A DNA stretch of 64,000 nt from Virgibacillus phasianinus. Its GTDB lineage: Bacteria; Bacillota; Bacilli; Bacillales; Amphibacillaceae. The DNA lies in the NCBI RefSeq assembly GCF_002216775.1, contig NZ_CP022315.1, forward strand, positions 2,046,001 through 2,110,000, given 5' to 3'. Positions 17,121-27,224 of this stretch are shown here, one piece after another. The notes under the pieces were generated by a model. The model was given only the letters and a program-made list of their open reading frames with translations, did not search any database and was not told the origin of the DNA. Each line of letters starts with the position of its first letter. The stretch's first letter is position 1. Made by a program: the position numbers and the translations under genes.

Positions 17121-17243
17121 GATGACCTGTTATTTGTGGGACGTAGGGACAGGTCCCGCGTCCCGCCAGGTAGATAGGGACGGAAAGCCTGTCCCAAGCG
17201 TACTGGGACAAGGGACCTGTCCCCATGTCCCGCACATGTCCCA
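17121..17243. repeat. REP-like palindromes (three arms) with LutR half-site upstream of lutA
   Basis: GATGACCTGT at 17121-17130 repeats the right half of the dyad upstream of lutP. From 17137 three palindrome units follow: GGGACGTAGGGACAGGTCCC with CGTCCCGC, then GGGACGG..CCTGTCCC, then GGGACAAGGGACCTGTCCCC with GTCCC, ending 18 bases before lutA. Confidence 0.75.
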
Positions 17244-17261
17244 GCTAGGAAAGGGTGATTT

Positions 17262-17984
17262 ATGATGAAGGTTTCTTTGTTTGTTACGTGTCTTGGTGAA
17301 TTGTTTTATCAGGATGTGGCGAAGGATGTGGTTGAGGTTCTGGAGCGGCTTGGTTGTGAGGTTGATTTGCCCAAGGGGCAGATCTGTTGTGGCCAGCCCG
17401 CATACAATAGTGGGTATCGCAAGGATGCACAAAAGGCAGCAAAGCAGATGATTGCCAGTTTTGAGGACTCGGAATATATTGTTACTCCGTCGGGGTCCTG
17501 TGCAGGAATGTTCAAGGAGTACCCTGGCATGTTTAAAGAGGATAAAGAATGGCAGGACAGAGCCCAGGCTGTTGCCGATAGAACATATGAATTCACTCAG
17601 TTTATCGTCAATGTTCTGGGAGTTGAGGATGTTGGTGCAGCATACACAGCGCGTGCCACTTACCACACCTCCTGTCACATGATGCGGTTGCTTAAGGAGA
17701 AAGAGGCACCTTTTAAACTGTTGGAAAATGTAAAGGGACTTGAATTGCTTCCGCTGGAAAACAGCTATGATTGCTGTGGCTTTGGAGGTACGTTTGCCGT
17801 TAAAATGGTTCCAATTTCGGAGCAGATGGTCGATGAAAAGGTCAGACATGTGGAAGAGTCCACGGCCGATGTTCTGATTGCGGCGGATGGCGGATGTCTA
17901 ATGAACATTAAGGGTCGGATTGATCGTAAGGGAAAGCCAATTGAAGTGAAACATATTGCTCAAATATTAAATTCACGTGCTTAA
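17262..17984 (+). CDS. lutA: LutA, Fe-S subunit of L-lactate oxidation complex
   Basis: A 240-residue protein of the CCG (DUF224/GlpC-like) family. Two cysteine-rich CCG-type units are visible: [12 protein letters not shown] with TPSGSCAGM, and TSCHM with [14 protein letters not shown]. In B. subtilis LutABC oxidises L-lactate to pyruvate through Fe-S subunits rather than a flavin dehydrogenase. Start is ATG 17262 or the adjacent ATG at 17265, behind GGAAAGGGTG. It is the first gene of lutABC; its stop overlaps the ribosome site of lutB. The first 100 bases are markedly G- and T-rich on the coding strand, unlike the rest of the gene, next to the palindromes. Confidence 0.92.
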   Translation: MMKVSLFVTCLGELFYQDVAKDVVEVLERLGCEVDLPKGQICCGQPAYNSGYRKDAQKAAKQMIASFEDSEYIVTPSGSCAGMFKEYPGMFKEDKEWQDRAQAVADRTYEFTQFIVNVLGVEDVGAAYTARATYHTSCHMMRLLKEKEAPFKLLENVKGLELLPLENSYDCCGFGGTFAVKMVPISEQMVDEKVRHVEESTADVLIAADGGCLMNIKGRIDRKGKPIEVKHIAQILNSRA

Positions 17985-17997
17985 GGAGGTAGTTAAG

Positions 17998-19431
17998 ATG
18001 GCAATGAAAATTGGAGAGAAGCCATTTTTTGACAGGGTAGATGATGCCTTGGAAAATGACTTTATGCGAAACGCGATGGCTTCCGCTCAAGATAGGTTAC
18101 GTGATAAGAAACTGGATGCGACCGAACGGGACGACGAGATTGGTGATTGGGAAGAATGGCGCAGTGCCGGGGAAGAAATTCGTCGGCATACGTTAGAAAA
18201 CCTTGATTACTATTTGGATCAATTAAGTGAGAATTTTGCCGCGAAAGGCGGACATGTATATTTTGCCAAAACGGCTGAGGATGCTAACCGCTATATTCAG
18301 GAAGTAGCAAGGAAAAAAGATGCGAAACATGTGACGAAATCGAAGTCGATGGTTACCGAGGAAATTGGCCTGAATGAGGCACTTGAAGATGTTGGCTGTC
18401 ACGTCCATGAGACCGATCTTGCGGAATATATATTGCAGGTGGATGATACCGATCGGCCTTCCCATATCGTCGTTCCCTCACTGCATAAAAATAAAGAACA
18501 GATTCGCGACACTTTTAAATCGAAAGCGGGCTACACTGGGACAGAGGAGCCGAGTGAGCTGACAGCCTTTGCCAGAAGTCAGCTGCGTGATGTATTTCTT
18601 GAGGCCGATATCGGGATTACCGGGTGTAACTTCGCCGTTGCTGAGTCCGGATCGATTTCACTGGCCACGAACGAAGGGAATGCGAATATGGTTACTTCCT
18701 ACCCGGATACGCAGATTACCGTGATGGGGATGGAGCGGCTTGTGCCGACATGGGACGAACTTGACGTTTTAATCAATTTGCTGAGCAGAAGTGCCGTCGG
18801 ACAAAAAATTACCACGTATGTGACCAACTTAACTCCAGGCGTGGAAGAAGATTGTGTGGATGCGCCGAAAGAATTTCACCTCGTGATTCTGGATGCGGGT
18901 CGTTCGAATGCATTAGGGACTGAATTTCAATCAGCGCTTCATTGCATCCGGTGCGCAGCCTGTGTGAATGTTTGTCCGGTTTACCGACAAATTGGCGGGC
19001 ATGCCTATGGTTCGATTTATCAAGGGCCAATTGGAGCGGTGCTGTCACCGATTCTGGGTGGTTATGAGGAATACGGGGAACTGCCATATGCATCCAGTCT
19101 TTGTGCAGCTTGTACTGAAGCCTGTCCGGTAAAAATTCCGCTTCATGAGCAATTGATCAGACACCGGGAAAATTATGTCGCCGAGCAGGGCAAACCGAAA
19201 GCTGGCGAAAAGCTGTCCATGAAAGCATTTGGCATTGGGGCAAGCACCCCTTCCCTATTTCAAATAGCTGTTAAAGGTGCGCCAACGTTTTTAAAGCCAT
19301 TCGTAAAAGATGGAAGTATTTCAAATGGACCTGGACCAATGAAGCCATGGACCGCCATCCGCGAATTTCCAGCACCGGGCAAGGATAACTTCAGAAGCTG
19401 GTTTAAGGAACATAAAAGGGGGAGGAAGTAA
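17998..19431 (+). CDS. lutB: LutB, iron-sulfur/NAD-type subunit of L-lactate oxidation complex
   Basis: A 477-residue protein with an N-terminal LUD domain ([21 protein letters not shown] is the conserved stretch) and a C-terminal pair of 4Fe-4S clusters ([13 protein letters not shown] and [10 protein letters not shown]) followed by a C-terminal DUF3390-type tail. ATG at 17998 is used because TAAGGAGGT, overlapping the lutA stop, precedes it by 7 bases; a GTG at 17977 lies inside lutA. It is the electron-transfer core of the lactate-oxidising complex. Two bases separate its stop from the lutC ATG region. Confidence 0.93.
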   Translation: MAMKIGEKPFFDRVDDALENDFMRNAMASAQDRLRDKKLDATERDDEIGDWEEWRSAGEEIRRHTLENLDYYLDQLSENFAAKGGHVYFAKTAEDANRYIQEVARKKDAKHVTKSKSMVTEEIGLNEALEDVGCHVHETDLAEYILQVDDTDRPSHIVVPSLHKNKEQIRDTFKSKAGYTGTEEPSELTAFARSQLRDVFLEADIGITGCNFAVAESGSISLATNEGNANMVTSYPDTQITVMGMERLVPTWDELDVLINLLSRSAVGQKITTYVTNLTPGVEEDCVDAPKEFHLVILDAGRSNALGTEFQSALHCIRCAACVNVCPVYRQIGGHAYGSIYQGPIGAVLSPILGGYEEYGELPYASSLCAACTEACPVKIPLHEQLIRHRENYVAEQGKPKAGEKLSMKAFGIGASTPSLFQIAVKGAPTFLKPFVKDGSISNGPGPMKPWTAIREFPAPGKDNFRSWFKEHKRGRK

Positions 19432-19433
19432 TC

Positions 19434-20129
19434 ATGGCCAAAGGAACGATTCATAATAAGGATGTTTTTTTAAATGAAATCGCCGGAAAGCTTGGACGTG
19501 AACGCAGGAAGGATGTTACTCTTCCAAGGTGGCAGCATCAGCCGCAATGGGAGGTCTACAAAAATGATTCCCCTGATGATTTGTTAGCTATTTTTCGGCA
19601 AAGCAGTCAAGCCAAAGATGCGCATGTGGTAGAAACAGACCGGGCAAACCTTGCGGAAACACTGCAAAAAGTTGTGGATGCGTATGGTGGCGAGTCTATC
19701 GTTGCAACGAACGATGACCGATTTGCTGCATACGGGCTTAACGATGTCCTTGATACGAATCACACACATCGCTGGGATACGGCGCTTGGTGCTGAAAATA
19801 TTGAAAAAGCGAATGCGGCTAATATCGGCATTTTCTTCGGTGACATCGGTCTTGCTGAGTCAGGTACAATTGTCCAATTCAATGATAAGGATATCGCGCG
19901 GTCCGTCAGCCTGCTGCCGATTACCTATATTGCAATCGTGCCAAAATCATCGATTGTACCACGGATGACGCAGGCTGCACATGAAGTTCACAAGCAAGTG
20001 GAAGCCGGCAAGGACATTGCAACCTGCATCAATTTCATTTCCGGCCCCAGCAACAGCGCCGACATCGAAATGGACATCGTAGTAGGCGTGCACGGCCCAG
20101 TCAAAGCAGTGTATCTAGTAGTTGAGTAG
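19434..20129 (+). CDS. lutC: LutC, LUD-domain subunit of L-lactate oxidation complex
   Basis: A 231-residue LUD-domain protein (also YkgG-like). The conserved stretch is GIFFGDIGLAESGTIVQF, and ISGPSNSADIEMDIVVGVHGP at the C-terminus. ATG follows GGGGGAGGAAGTAATC, directly behind lutB. It completes lutABC. The TAG stop runs straight into a GGGACGGAGGGACAGG palindrome (20128 on); the last 120 bases use C- and A-rich codons more than the rest of the gene. Confidence 0.92.
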   Translation: MAKGTIHNKDVFLNEIAGKLGRERRKDVTLPRWQHQPQWEVYKNDSPDDLLAIFRQSSQAKDAHVVETDRANLAETLQKVVDAYGGESIVATNDDRFAAYGLNDVLDTNHTHRWDTALGAENIEKANAANIGIFFGDIGLAESGTIVQFNDKDIARSVSLLPITYIAIVPKSSIVPRMTQAAHEVHKQVEAGKDIATCINFISGPSNSADIEMDIVVGVHGPVKAVYLVVE

Positions 20130-20235
20130 GGACGGAGGGACAGGTCCCTCGTCCCGCCGATTCAGTCGGAGCCCGAAAAGGGACTTCCATCGCCAAACAG
20201 TCACTGGGACGCGGGACCTGTCCCACCGTCCCGCA
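20128..20235. repeat. REP-like palindrome pair between convergent lutC and LysR genes
   Basis: AGGGACGGAGGGACAGGTCC and CTCGTCCCGCC at 20128-20158, then GGGACGCGGGACCTGTCCC and ACCGTCCCGC at 20206-20235. The first unit shares the G of the lutC TAG stop. Confidence 0.88.
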
Positions 20236-20239
20236 GCAG

Positions 20240-21118
20240 TCACGCGTCCCTGGACATGCTGATGAATTCACGGACGGCGAAGGGGAGGTATTTGTTTTTG
20301 CGCCAGATCATGCCTAGTTCAAGGTTGACGACGGGTTTGGCAAAAGGAATAGCTGTAATGTTCCCGTTGTTTATCTGCTGGCAAATTTTGCTCGGTAATA
20401 GGGCGACTCCCAATTTTGCTTCGACCATTTCTACCATAAAATCTTTTTGTGAACTTTCACAGACAACATTGGGATAAAACCCATGTTCCTCACATGCCTC
20501 GATAATCCGGTCATGCAGGGAGAAATCACGTCGGTATAGGATAAATGGCTCATCCTTAATATCGAGGAATTCAATGGCTCCCTTTGTGGCTAAGAGGCTG
20601 TCGTTGTGCACAATCAGCATCAGTGGATCTTTTACCAGTTTAATTGTTTCAAAGTTTCCTTGCTTGACGGGCACATTACAGACTAAACCGATGTCAAGGG
20701 CCCCTTCGGCAACTCCGTTTTTAATGGTGTTGCTGCCAACCTCTGTTAACAGCATTTCAATGGCTGGGTAGGCTTCCTTGTATGTACTAATTAATTTAGA
20801 AAAAAACGCGGCACCGATAATCGGTGGAATCCCAATTTTAATTTCCCCTTTTTTTAAATCAATCACATCGTTCAATTCGGATGTTAAGTTTTCAAAAGCA
20901 TGGAGCACAGTTTTCGCATTGACCAGCAATGCTTTGCCGGCATCCGTCAGATCCAATTGGTTGGCTCCCCGATAAAATAGTGGTGCACCAAGCTCGTCCT
21001 CAAGGTTCTTAATGGTTTTGCTTAACGATGGCTGTGAAATATGCAGAACCGAGGCTGCTTTGGTGAAGTTCGACTGCTTGGCAACTTCCGCAAAATATTC
21101 AATCTGTCTGATGTCCAT
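20240..21118 (-). CDS. LysR-family regulator, divergent from malate synthase G
   Basis: A 292-residue LysR-type regulator: N-terminal winged HTH (FAEVAKQSNFTKAASVLHISQPSLSKTIKNLE, within residues about 5-65) and a periplasmic-binding-like effector domain. ATG at 21118 is chosen because GGAAGGGGTG lies just upstream and the family motif MDIRQIEYF starts there. It is divergent from glcB with a 139-base gap containing a paired ATTCCT/AGGAAT element at 21144-21179, suggesting it activates malate synthase in response to glyoxylate or glycolate. That effector is inferred from the neighbour. Confidence 0.87.
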   Translation of the reverse strand: MDIRQIEYFAEVAKQSNFTKAASVLHISQPSLSKTIKNLEDELGAPLFYRGANQLDLTDAGKALLVNAKTVLHAFENLTSELNDVIDLKKGEIKIGIPPIIGAAFFSKLISTYKEAYPAIEMLLTEVGSNTIKNGVAEGALDIGLVCNVPVKQGNFETIKLVKDPLMLIVHNDSLLATKGAIEFLDIKDEPFILYRRDFSLHDRIIEACEEHGFYPNVVCESSQKDFMVEMVEAKLGVALLPSKICQQINNGNITAIPFAKPVVNLELGMIWRKNKYLPFAVREFISMSRDA

Positions 21119-21143
21119 GTGAAGCACCCCTTCCCCGTGTATT

Positions 21144-21179
21144 ATTCCTATTATAGTGCAAGGTATAGCCAAAAGGAAT
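21144..21179. promoter_or_regulatory. Candidate LysR-type binding region
   Basis: ATTCCT (21144-21149) and AGGAAT (21174-21179) are inverted with a 24-base spacer that also contains GGTATAGCC. It lies in the only gap between the divergent LysR and glcB genes. Confidence 0.4.
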
Positions 21180-21257
21180 AGCGTGCATGCAAAACTTGTA
21201 TTTTTGTTTCTACCCTCGCCTGTAATAGAATAATAGGTAGAAAGGGAGGAATGATGG

Positions 21258-23444
21258 ATGACGGATTATGTGAAAACGGGCAATCTTCAGGTAGCAAGAG
21301 AGCTTTATGATTTTGTGAATGCAGAAGCACTTCCGGACACAGGTCTTGACCAGGACACATTTTGGGCCGACTTTGGAACGCTTGTCACTGATTTAGCCCC
21401 GAAAAATAAAGCCTTACTTAAAAATCGTGATGAAATTCAACAGCAAATAGATGCATGGCATAAAGAAAACAAATTTGACTTTGCCGCATACAAAGCATTT
21501 TTACAAGAAATCGGCTACCTTGAACCTGAGGTGGATGACTTTGCGATTACAACAGAAAATGTTGACGATGTCATTACCGTACAGGCCGGGCCGCAGTTAG
21601 TTGTGCCGATTGATAATGCGCGCTATGCCATCAATGCAGCCAACGCACGGTGGGGCTCGCTTTATGATGCATTATACGGAACAGATGTAATCAGCGAGGA
21701 AGGTGGTGCCGGAAAAAAAGATGCCTATAATCCTGTCCGCGGCGACAAAGTTATTGCCTTTGCGAAAAAATTTCTCGATGATCATGTACCGCTTCAAAGA
21801 TCCTCACATACGGAAGCAACAACCTATGCAATCGTGAACGGCACATTAGAAATTACACTTCAGAATGGAGAAACTACCGGACTGGCAGATGCTGCTAAAT
21901 TAGTCGGATACCAAGGGCAGGCAGAAGCGCCGGATGCTGTTCTTTTGAAAAATAATGGATTGCATCTGGAAATTCAAATCGACGGCAATCATCCGATTGG
22001 AAAAACCGATCCAGCAGGTGTGAAAGATGTTTACTTAGAGTCCGCGACCTCAAGCATCATGGACTGTGAGGACTCAGTTGCTGCAGTAGATGCCGAAGAT
22101 AAAACACTTATCTACCGCAATTGGCTTGGTTTGAACCGCGGAGAATTGACGTCGGTTTTTACCAAAAATGGAAAAGAGGTAAAGCGTACATTAAACCCTG
22201 ACCGAACATATATAGATCCAAGTGGTGGGACGGTTGCCCTGCCTGGCCGTGTGCTGATGTTTGTCCGTAACGTGGGTCACTTAATGACGAACAGCGCCAT
22301 ACTCGACGAAAACGGTGAAGAAGTGCCTGAAGGAATCATGGACGGTGTGTTCACCAGCCTAATGGCCAAACATGGTCTGCTTGGAAAAGGTATTTACCAA
22401 AATTCCAAAACAGGTTCCGTTTATATCGTAAAGCCGAAAATGCACGGTTCGAAAGAGGCTGCGTTTGCGAATGAACTGTTTAACCGTGTCGAGGATATGC
22501 TTGATATGACGCGCAACACACTGAAAATTGGGGTCATGGATGAAGAGCGCCGTACCAGCCTGAACCTGAAAAACTGTATCAATGAAGTGAAAGAGCGCAT
22601 TGTTTTCATTAATACTGGATTTTTAGACCGAACAGGTGATGAGATTCATACATCAATGGAAGCTGGTCCGATGATTCGTAAAGGTGAAATGAAGTCATCA
22701 ACCTGGCTGAATGCCTATGAGAAAAATAATGTGAGTGTTGGTCTGGATACTGGACTGAAAGGTAAAGCACAAATCGGGAAGGGAATGTGGGCAATGCCTG
22801 ATTTGATGGCCGCAATGCTTGAGCAAAAAATCGGCCATGTACAGGCAGGTGGCAACACGGCCTGGGTTCCGTCACCGACGGCAGCAACCCTGCACGCACT
22901 GCACTACCATGCGGTTGATGTAGGAAAAGTCCAGGAGCAACTAGCGAAAGAAAGTAAGGATTACCGCGATGAGGTTCTGCAGATTCCGGTTGTAGCCAAT
23001 CCAAACTGGTCGCCTGAGGAAATTCAGGAGGAACTTGATAACAGTGCCCAAACCTTGCTGGGTTACGTGGTGCGCTGGGTGGAACAGGGAATCGGCTGTT
23101 CAAAAGTTCCGGATATTAATAATGTCGGGCTCATGGAAGACCGCGCAACATTGCGAATCTCAAGCCAAATGATTGCAAATTGGCTGCACCATGATATTTG
23201 TACCAAAGAACAAACACTAGACACACTGAAACGAATGGCGAAAGTTGTCGACGAACAAAATGCTGGCGATGTCTCCTATCGTCCAATGGCGCCAAACTTC
23301 GACAACTCCATAGCATTCCAAGCAGCCTGTGACCTAGTATTCAAAGGAAAAGCACAACCAAGCGGCTACACAGAACCAATCCTCCACCGCCGCCGCTTAC
23401 AAGCAAAAGGGACAGTGGGGACAGGTTCCTTGTCCCAGGGGTGA
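21258..23444 (+). CDS. glcB: Malate synthase G
   Basis: A 728-residue monomeric malate synthase, close to the usual 720-725 of the G form, condensing glyoxylate with acetyl-CoA to malate. Recognisable blocks are [55 protein letters not shown] and the C-terminal [33 protein letters not shown] follows AAAGGGAGGAATGATGG. The last 11 residues ([11 protein letters not shown]) are not part of the family; they are encoded by a GGGACAGG palindrome that provides the stop. The gene is divergent from its LysR regulator and is followed by glycolate oxidase genes, giving glycolate to glyoxylate to malate. Confidence 0.94.
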   Translation: MTDYVKTGNLQVARELYDFVNAEALPDTGLDQDTFWADFGTLVTDLAPKNKALLKNRDEIQQQIDAWHKENKFDFAAYKAFLQEIGYLEPEVDDFAITTENVDDVITVQAGPQLVVPIDNARYAINAANARWGSLYDALYGTDVISEEGGAGKKDAYNPVRGDKVIAFAKKFLDDHVPLQRSSHTEATTYAIVNGTLEITLQNGETTGLADAAKLVGYQGQAEAPDAVLLKNNGLHLEIQIDGNHPIGKTDPAGVKDVYLESATSSIMDCEDSVAAVDAEDKTLIYRNWLGLNRGELTSVFTKNGKEVKRTLNPDRTYIDPSGGTVALPGRVLMFVRNVGHLMTNSAILDENGEEVPEGIMDGVFTSLMAKHGLLGKGIYQNSKTGSVYIVKPKMHGSKEAAFANELFNRVEDMLDMTRNTLKIGVMDEERRTSLNLKNCINEVKERIVFINTGFLDRTGDEIHTSMEAGPMIRKGEMKSSTWLNAYEKNNVSVGLDTGLKGKAQIGKGMWAMPDLMAAMLEQKIGHVQAGGNTAWVPSPTAATLHALHYHAVDVGKVQEQLAKESKDYRDEVLQIPVVANPNWSPEEIQEELDNSAQTLLGYVVRWVEQGIGCSKVPDINNVGLMEDRATLRISSQMIANWLHHDICTKEQTLDTLKRMAKVVDEQNAGDVSYRPMAPNFDNSIAFQAACDLVFKGKAQPSGYTEPILHRRRLQAKGTVGTGSLSQG

Positions 23445-23513
23445 AACTGAAGTTGGATGTGGGCGTGTAGAGGTGTGCGCGGGACGGGGGGCCTGTCCCC
23501 GCGTCCCACCGCC
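23408..23513. repeat. REP-like palindromes, one encoding the glcB C-terminus
   Basis: GGGACAGTGGGGACAGGTTC to TTGTCCCAGG (23409-23440) is translated as the end of malate synthase G. A second unit GCGGGACGGGGGGCCTGTCC to CGCGTCCCACC follows at 23479-23511. Confidence 0.88.
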
Positions 23514-23659
23514 ACCCCGCCCAACCCTCACTCCTAATCTATTATTCTATGCAGCGGCAATCTAAGTTATCCCAGATTGGCAAATATTATCATAAATTTT
23601 CTGATTCTTTGAAATAGTACGTTGACTTATGGCGGGTTCAGTGGTTTAATTGGGTAAAG

Positions 23660-23677
23660 TTATCGGATATCTGATAA
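23660..23677. promoter_or_regulatory. 18-bp palindrome, candidate operator of the glc regulator
   Basis: TTATCGGATATCTGATAA is palindromic at 16 of 18 positions. It lies in the 371-base gap between glcB and the FadR-type regulator, before another palindrome (REP-like) at 23737-23800. The rest of the gap holds no gene. Confidence 0.45.
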
Positions 23678-23736
23678 GTGGACAGGGAGAAGGTTGGACT
23701 TCCTTAAATCTATTACCGATGTGGTGGCGACAGAGC

Positions 23737-23800
23737 GGGTCAGGGGACCTGTCCCTCTGTCCCATTCAGTCCACCTCAGTCCCGCCGATCCTCTGTCCCA
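23737..23800. repeat. REP-like palindrome upstream of the glc regulator
   Basis: GGTCAGGGGACCTGTCCCTC and TGTCCC, then a partial CAGTCCCGCC..TCTGTCCC arm. It ends 17 bases before the GTG start of the regulator, next to its ribosome site. Confidence 0.8.
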
Positions 23801-23817
23801 AATGAGGGGGGATTCGT

Positions 23818-24561
23818 GTGCTTCATGTTCGGAGAATCGCTGGGAAGTCTGAGATTGTCGTTGAACAAATTGAGGGATGGATCCGTTCTGGTGATGTTGA
23901 GCCAAAAGAGAAGCTGCCGTCCGTAAGGGAATTATGTGACATGTTTAAGGTAGGTCGCTCAGCCGTGCGTGATGCGTTGACAACGCTGAAGGGAAAAGGT
24001 CTTGTCGACGTGCGGCATGGCGAGGGCACGTTTGTTTGCCATATGGACACCACTAACTTGCTTCCCGATGTGCTGCTTCAAAAAGGTGATATTACCAAGC
24101 TTTATCAGGTTCGAAAAATACTAGAGGTCGGCATTGTTGAGATGGCTGCAGTTAACGCCTCATCTGGTCAGCTGGATACAATGAAACATGAGCTTGATGA
24201 ATTATCAAAAGCTGAAGCAGTCAAAGGGTGGGAAGCAGACTATCAGTTTCATCAGGCTATTGCGGCAGCGTGCAGCAATGATATTTTAATTGATCTTATG
24301 GAAGCGGTTTCAGCAACGATTAAAAAAGGGATGATCGATTGTCACCGTATCATTCTGTCAGATAAAAGGTTATCATCCGATGTTGCAGCGCAGCATGCTG
24401 CTATATACGATGCGATTAGAGCTACTGATAAGGCAAAGGCACGTGAAGCGATGCTTTATCATCTTACTTATGTGGAGGATTTATTGAATAGTCACTTGCA
24501 GAATTCAAACGAAGTGCGGGACGAGGGACCTGTCCCTCCGTCCCGCAATGGGGGCGATTAA
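23818..24561 (+). CDS. GntR/FadR-family regulator of the glycolate genes
   Basis: A 247-residue FadR-type regulator: winged HTH (VRELCDMFKVGRSAVRDALTTL, DVRHGEGTFV) and FCD domain (YQFHQAIAAACSNDILIDL, AQHAAIYDAIRATD). GTG at 23818 follows ATGAGGGGGG. It resembles LutR-like proteins and heads the glcEFD genes, so control by glycolate or lactate is likely (GlcC-like). The last 17 or so residues (VRDEGPVPPSRNGGD part) are encoded by a GGGACAGG palindrome, and the gene overlaps the start of glcE by 14 bases. Confidence 0.87.
   Translation: MLHVRRIAGKSEIVVEQIEGWIRSGDVEPKEKLPSVRELCDMFKVGRSAVRDALTTLKGKGLVDVRHGEGTFVCHMDTTNLLPDVLLQKGDITKLYQVRKILEVGIVEMAAVNASSGQLDTMKHELDELSKAEAVKGWEADYQFHQAIAAACSNDILIDLMEAVSATIKKGMIDCHRIILSDKRLSSDVAAQHAAIYDAIRATDKAKAREAMLYHLTYVEDLLNSHLQNSNEVRDEGPVPPSRNGGD
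24516..24546. repeat. REP-like palindrome inside the 3' end of the glc regulator gene
   Basis: GCGGGACGAGGGACCTGTCC then CTCCGTCCCGC, a full-length palindrome, translated in frame as RDEGPVPPSR. It ends one base before the possible glcE start codon. Confidence 0.9.
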
Positions 24562-25831
24562 TTTGGATATTGGTGTGGGGCATTTGCTTGGTAATGGTGG
24601 GATGCAGTTTGTGGAGGCTTTTTCTGAGGATGATATTCGGGAGGTGCTCGTCGATGCAAATGAACATGACAAAACGGTAAATATTGTTTCGGGTGGAACG
24701 AAGCGGGGGTATGGCGGGACACTGGAGGAAGCGGATATTTTGTTATCACTCGCGAACTACACGGGGATTGTGGAGCATTCTGTTGGTGACCTGACATTGA
24801 CGGTTAGACCCGGATCAACGTTAAAGGAAATTTCGGATGAACTGGCTAAACATGGGCAGTGTGTAGCACTTGATACACACTGGCCGGAAAAGGCCACGAT
24901 CGGCGGTATTGTTTCCGCGAATGACAGCGGCGCGAAACGGCTGCTTTACGGATCCGCCAGAGACTTGGTAATCGGCATGAGGGTCGTATATGCTGACGGT
25001 AAAGTTATCCGAACAGGCGGTAAAGTGGTGAAAAATGTGGCCGGTTATGACATGAATAAGCTGTTTATCGGTGCGATGGGAACGCTTGGTGTGATTAGCG
25101 AAATCACGATTAAGTTACGGCCATTACCGAAATATGAGGGGCTGTCGCTTTTACAGTTCAAAGGAGGCAGTATGCAGGATATCCGTGATTTTTCGGTAAG
25201 CATTCTTGATTCGATGATGGAACCAGTCTCACTTGAACTGCTAAACCCGTCTATCGCTGAAAAAATGACCGGCAACCGTTTTTATACCCTTGCGATTGCT
25301 TTTGAAGACCGGGAAAAGGCCGTCCTTGATCAGGAAAACTGGATAACAAACCAGCTGCCGAGTGGCGTCAAGCATTTCGAGCTGCACGAAGAAGAGGCAC
25401 AGCAATGGTGGGAAAAATTTCGTCGTGTCGGACCGAATGGCCATAATGACCAAACAAACGATGCAGACACACAAGCAGCACTGAAAATAGGCAGCAATAA
25501 TCTCGATATTCCTGCCAACCTGGAGGCTGCAGAGTCGCTTGTAAACCAACATCATGTTGCGGTAGAAGCGCATGGCGGCCTTGGTCATGGCATTTCGAGA
25601 GTTTATGTAAAGGGTTTTCCAGAAGACATTGCATCGTACTGTAAAGCACTGCGTTCAAAGGTGGAAGCAAAACATGGGTATGTCATATGTACACATTTGC
25701 CGTTTTCATTACGGGACACAGTTGGCGTTTGGGGAGAGAAACCAAGTTATTTTTCATTATTTGAAGGAATTAAGCAAACGAATGACCCAAAGAGAATCCT
25801 GAACCGCCAGCGTTTTGTAGGAGGTATCTAA
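24548..25831 (+). CDS. glcE: Glycolate oxidase FAD-binding subunit GlcE-like
   Basis: A 427-residue FAD-binding (PCMH/FAD_binding_4) protein related to GlcE. The flavin-binding pattern is GGTKRGYGG, LTVRPGSTLKEI, ATIGGIVSANDSGAKRLLYG and KNVAGYDMNKLFIGAMGTLGVI. The start may be ATG 24548, adjacent to the palindrome, or TTG 24563 behind GGGGGCG; the protein domain begins near residue 19 in either case. It is followed by glcF and glcD at 1-6 base gaps. GlcDEF oxidises glycolate (and D-lactate) to glyoxylate and passes electrons to the quinone pool. Its first 100 bases are unusually G/T-rich. Confidence 0.88.
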   Translation: MGAINLDIGVGHLLGNGGMQFVEAFSEDDIREVLVDANEHDKTVNIVSGGTKRGYGGTLEEADILLSLANYTGIVEHSVGDLTLTVRPGSTLKEISDELAKHGQCVALDTHWPEKATIGGIVSANDSGAKRLLYGSARDLVIGMRVVYADGKVIRTGGKVVKNVAGYDMNKLFIGAMGTLGVISEITIKLRPLPKYEGLSLLQFKGGSMQDIRDFSVSILDSMMEPVSLELLNPSIAEKMTGNRFYTLAIAFEDREKAVLDQENWITNQLPSGVKHFELHEEEAQQWWEKFRRVGPNGHNDQTNDADTQAALKIGSNNLDIPANLEAAESLVNQHHVAVEAHGGLGHGISRVYVKGFPEDIASYCKALRSKVEAKHGYVICTHLPFSLRDTVGVWGEKPSYFSLFEGIKQTNDPKRILNRQRFVGGI

Positions 25832-25832
25832 A

Positions 25833-27218
25833 ATGAGCACGGATGAGCATCGATTAGCAGATATGTTGAACAATGCTGAAGGCGGGCTAGCCTGCCAAAC
25901 GAAGCGTCTTGGAAACTATTTATGGGATGACCTTCCCGATAAAGATAAATGGGCCGACTGTGTTCACTGCGGCATGTGCCTTGAGGCCTGTCCAACCTAC
26001 CAGGAAACTGGAGAAGAGCATCAATCACCGAGGGGGCGGGTGTATTTAATTAAAGCTGTTGCAGAAGGAAAAATTGATGTGAATGAAGCTTTTGCCAAGC
26101 CAATCTTTGACTGTCTGGATTGCCGTGCCTGTGAAACAGCATGCCCGGCAGATGTTCAAGTTGGCGGTCTGATTGAGGAAGCCCGTGGACAAATCCGCCA
26201 GGCAATGCCGTTAACTGGATTCAAGGGTGCCCTTAGCAAGACTGTGCTGAAGGGAGTTTTTCCATATCATAACCGCTTGAATATACTTGGTGGGTTAACA
26301 AGGTTTTACCGAAAGAGCGGGATGCAGCGTGCGGTACGAAAAACTGGCTTACTAAACGTGATGCCGGCGCATTTGAAAGAGATGGAATCAATTCTGCCTG
26401 AGGTCGGAAAGCCTGTACTTGGCAGGTATCCGGAAATTATTCCTGCTGAAGGGGAAACGAAACAACGGGTTGCCATGCTGACCGGCTGCGTCATGGATGT
26501 CATGTTCAGTGATGTGAATGAAGCGACCATTCGTGTGCTGACACATAACGGATTTGAAGTTGGCCTACCGAAACAACAGGGCTGCTGTGGCGCGCTGCAT
26601 ATTCACGCGGGCGAACGCGATACGGGAAAAATACTTGCTAAACAAAATATCGAAGCCTTTAAAGATTACGATAAAGTGCTGGTTAATGCCGCTGGCTGTG
26701 GCTGTGCACTGCAAGAATACCCTGAACTTTTTAGAAATGATCCGGAAATGCTGCCGCTGGCGGAGGAGTTTTCGGCGAAAGTAGAGGACGTTTCCAAGTT
26801 CCTGTATGACCATGATTTCAAGCGTCCAGAGGCAGAAGTGAAGACAAAGGTGACCTATCATGATGCGTGTCATCTTGCGCACGGGCAAGGAATCCGCTTT
26901 GAACCGCGCCAGCTTTTAAAAGAAATCCCGGGCGTCGAAATGGTCGATTTGCCTGATGCTGACAGATGCTGCGGCAGTGCTGGAATCTACAATCTTACCC
27001 ATCCTGAGATGGCAGGGGCGCTCCTTGACCGCAAGATAGATGATGTTCCGGACAACGTGGAAATGATTTCAATGGGAAACCCTGGCTGCATGCTTCAGAT
27101 TGCGATGGGTATTGAAAAACATGGCAGAAGCGAAAAAGTTGTTCATACTGTTCAGCTGCTTGATATGGCCTACGAAAAGGAGAAAAAAGAAGCAGGAAAA
27201 GTCGTGGAATCGCACTAA
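25833..27218 (+). CDS. glcF: Glycolate oxidase iron-sulfur subunit GlcF
   Basis: A 461-residue Fe-S protein. Two 4Fe-4S motifs lie near the N-terminus (CVHCGMCLEACPTY, CLDCRACETACPA) and two CCG-type units follow (GCCGALHIHAGE with NAAGCGC, and DACHLAHGQG with RCCGSAGIYN). Length fits GlcF. ATG follows TAGGAGGTATCTAAA, one base after the glcE stop. It transfers electrons from the flavin subunits to the membrane pool. The order E-F-D differs from the D-E-F order of E. coli. Confidence 0.93.
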   Translation: MSTDEHRLADMLNNAEGGLACQTKRLGNYLWDDLPDKDKWADCVHCGMCLEACPTYQETGEEHQSPRGRVYLIKAVAEGKIDVNEAFAKPIFDCLDCRACETACPADVQVGGLIEEARGQIRQAMPLTGFKGALSKTVLKGVFPYHNRLNILGGLTRFYRKSGMQRAVRKTGLLNVMPAHLKEMESILPEVGKPVLGRYPEIIPAEGETKQRVAMLTGCVMDVMFSDVNEATIRVLTHNGFEVGLPKQQGCCGALHIHAGERDTGKILAKQNIEAFKDYDKVLVNAAGCGCALQEYPELFRNDPEMLPLAEEFSAKVEDVSKFLYDHDFKRPEAEVKTKVTYHDACHLAHGQGIRFEPRQLLKEIPGVEMVDLPDADRCCGSAGIYNLTHPEMAGALLDRKIDDVPDNVEMISMGNPGCMLQIAMGIEKHGRSEKVVHTVQLLDMAYEKEKKEAGKVVESH

Positions 27219-27224
27219 AAAGGA

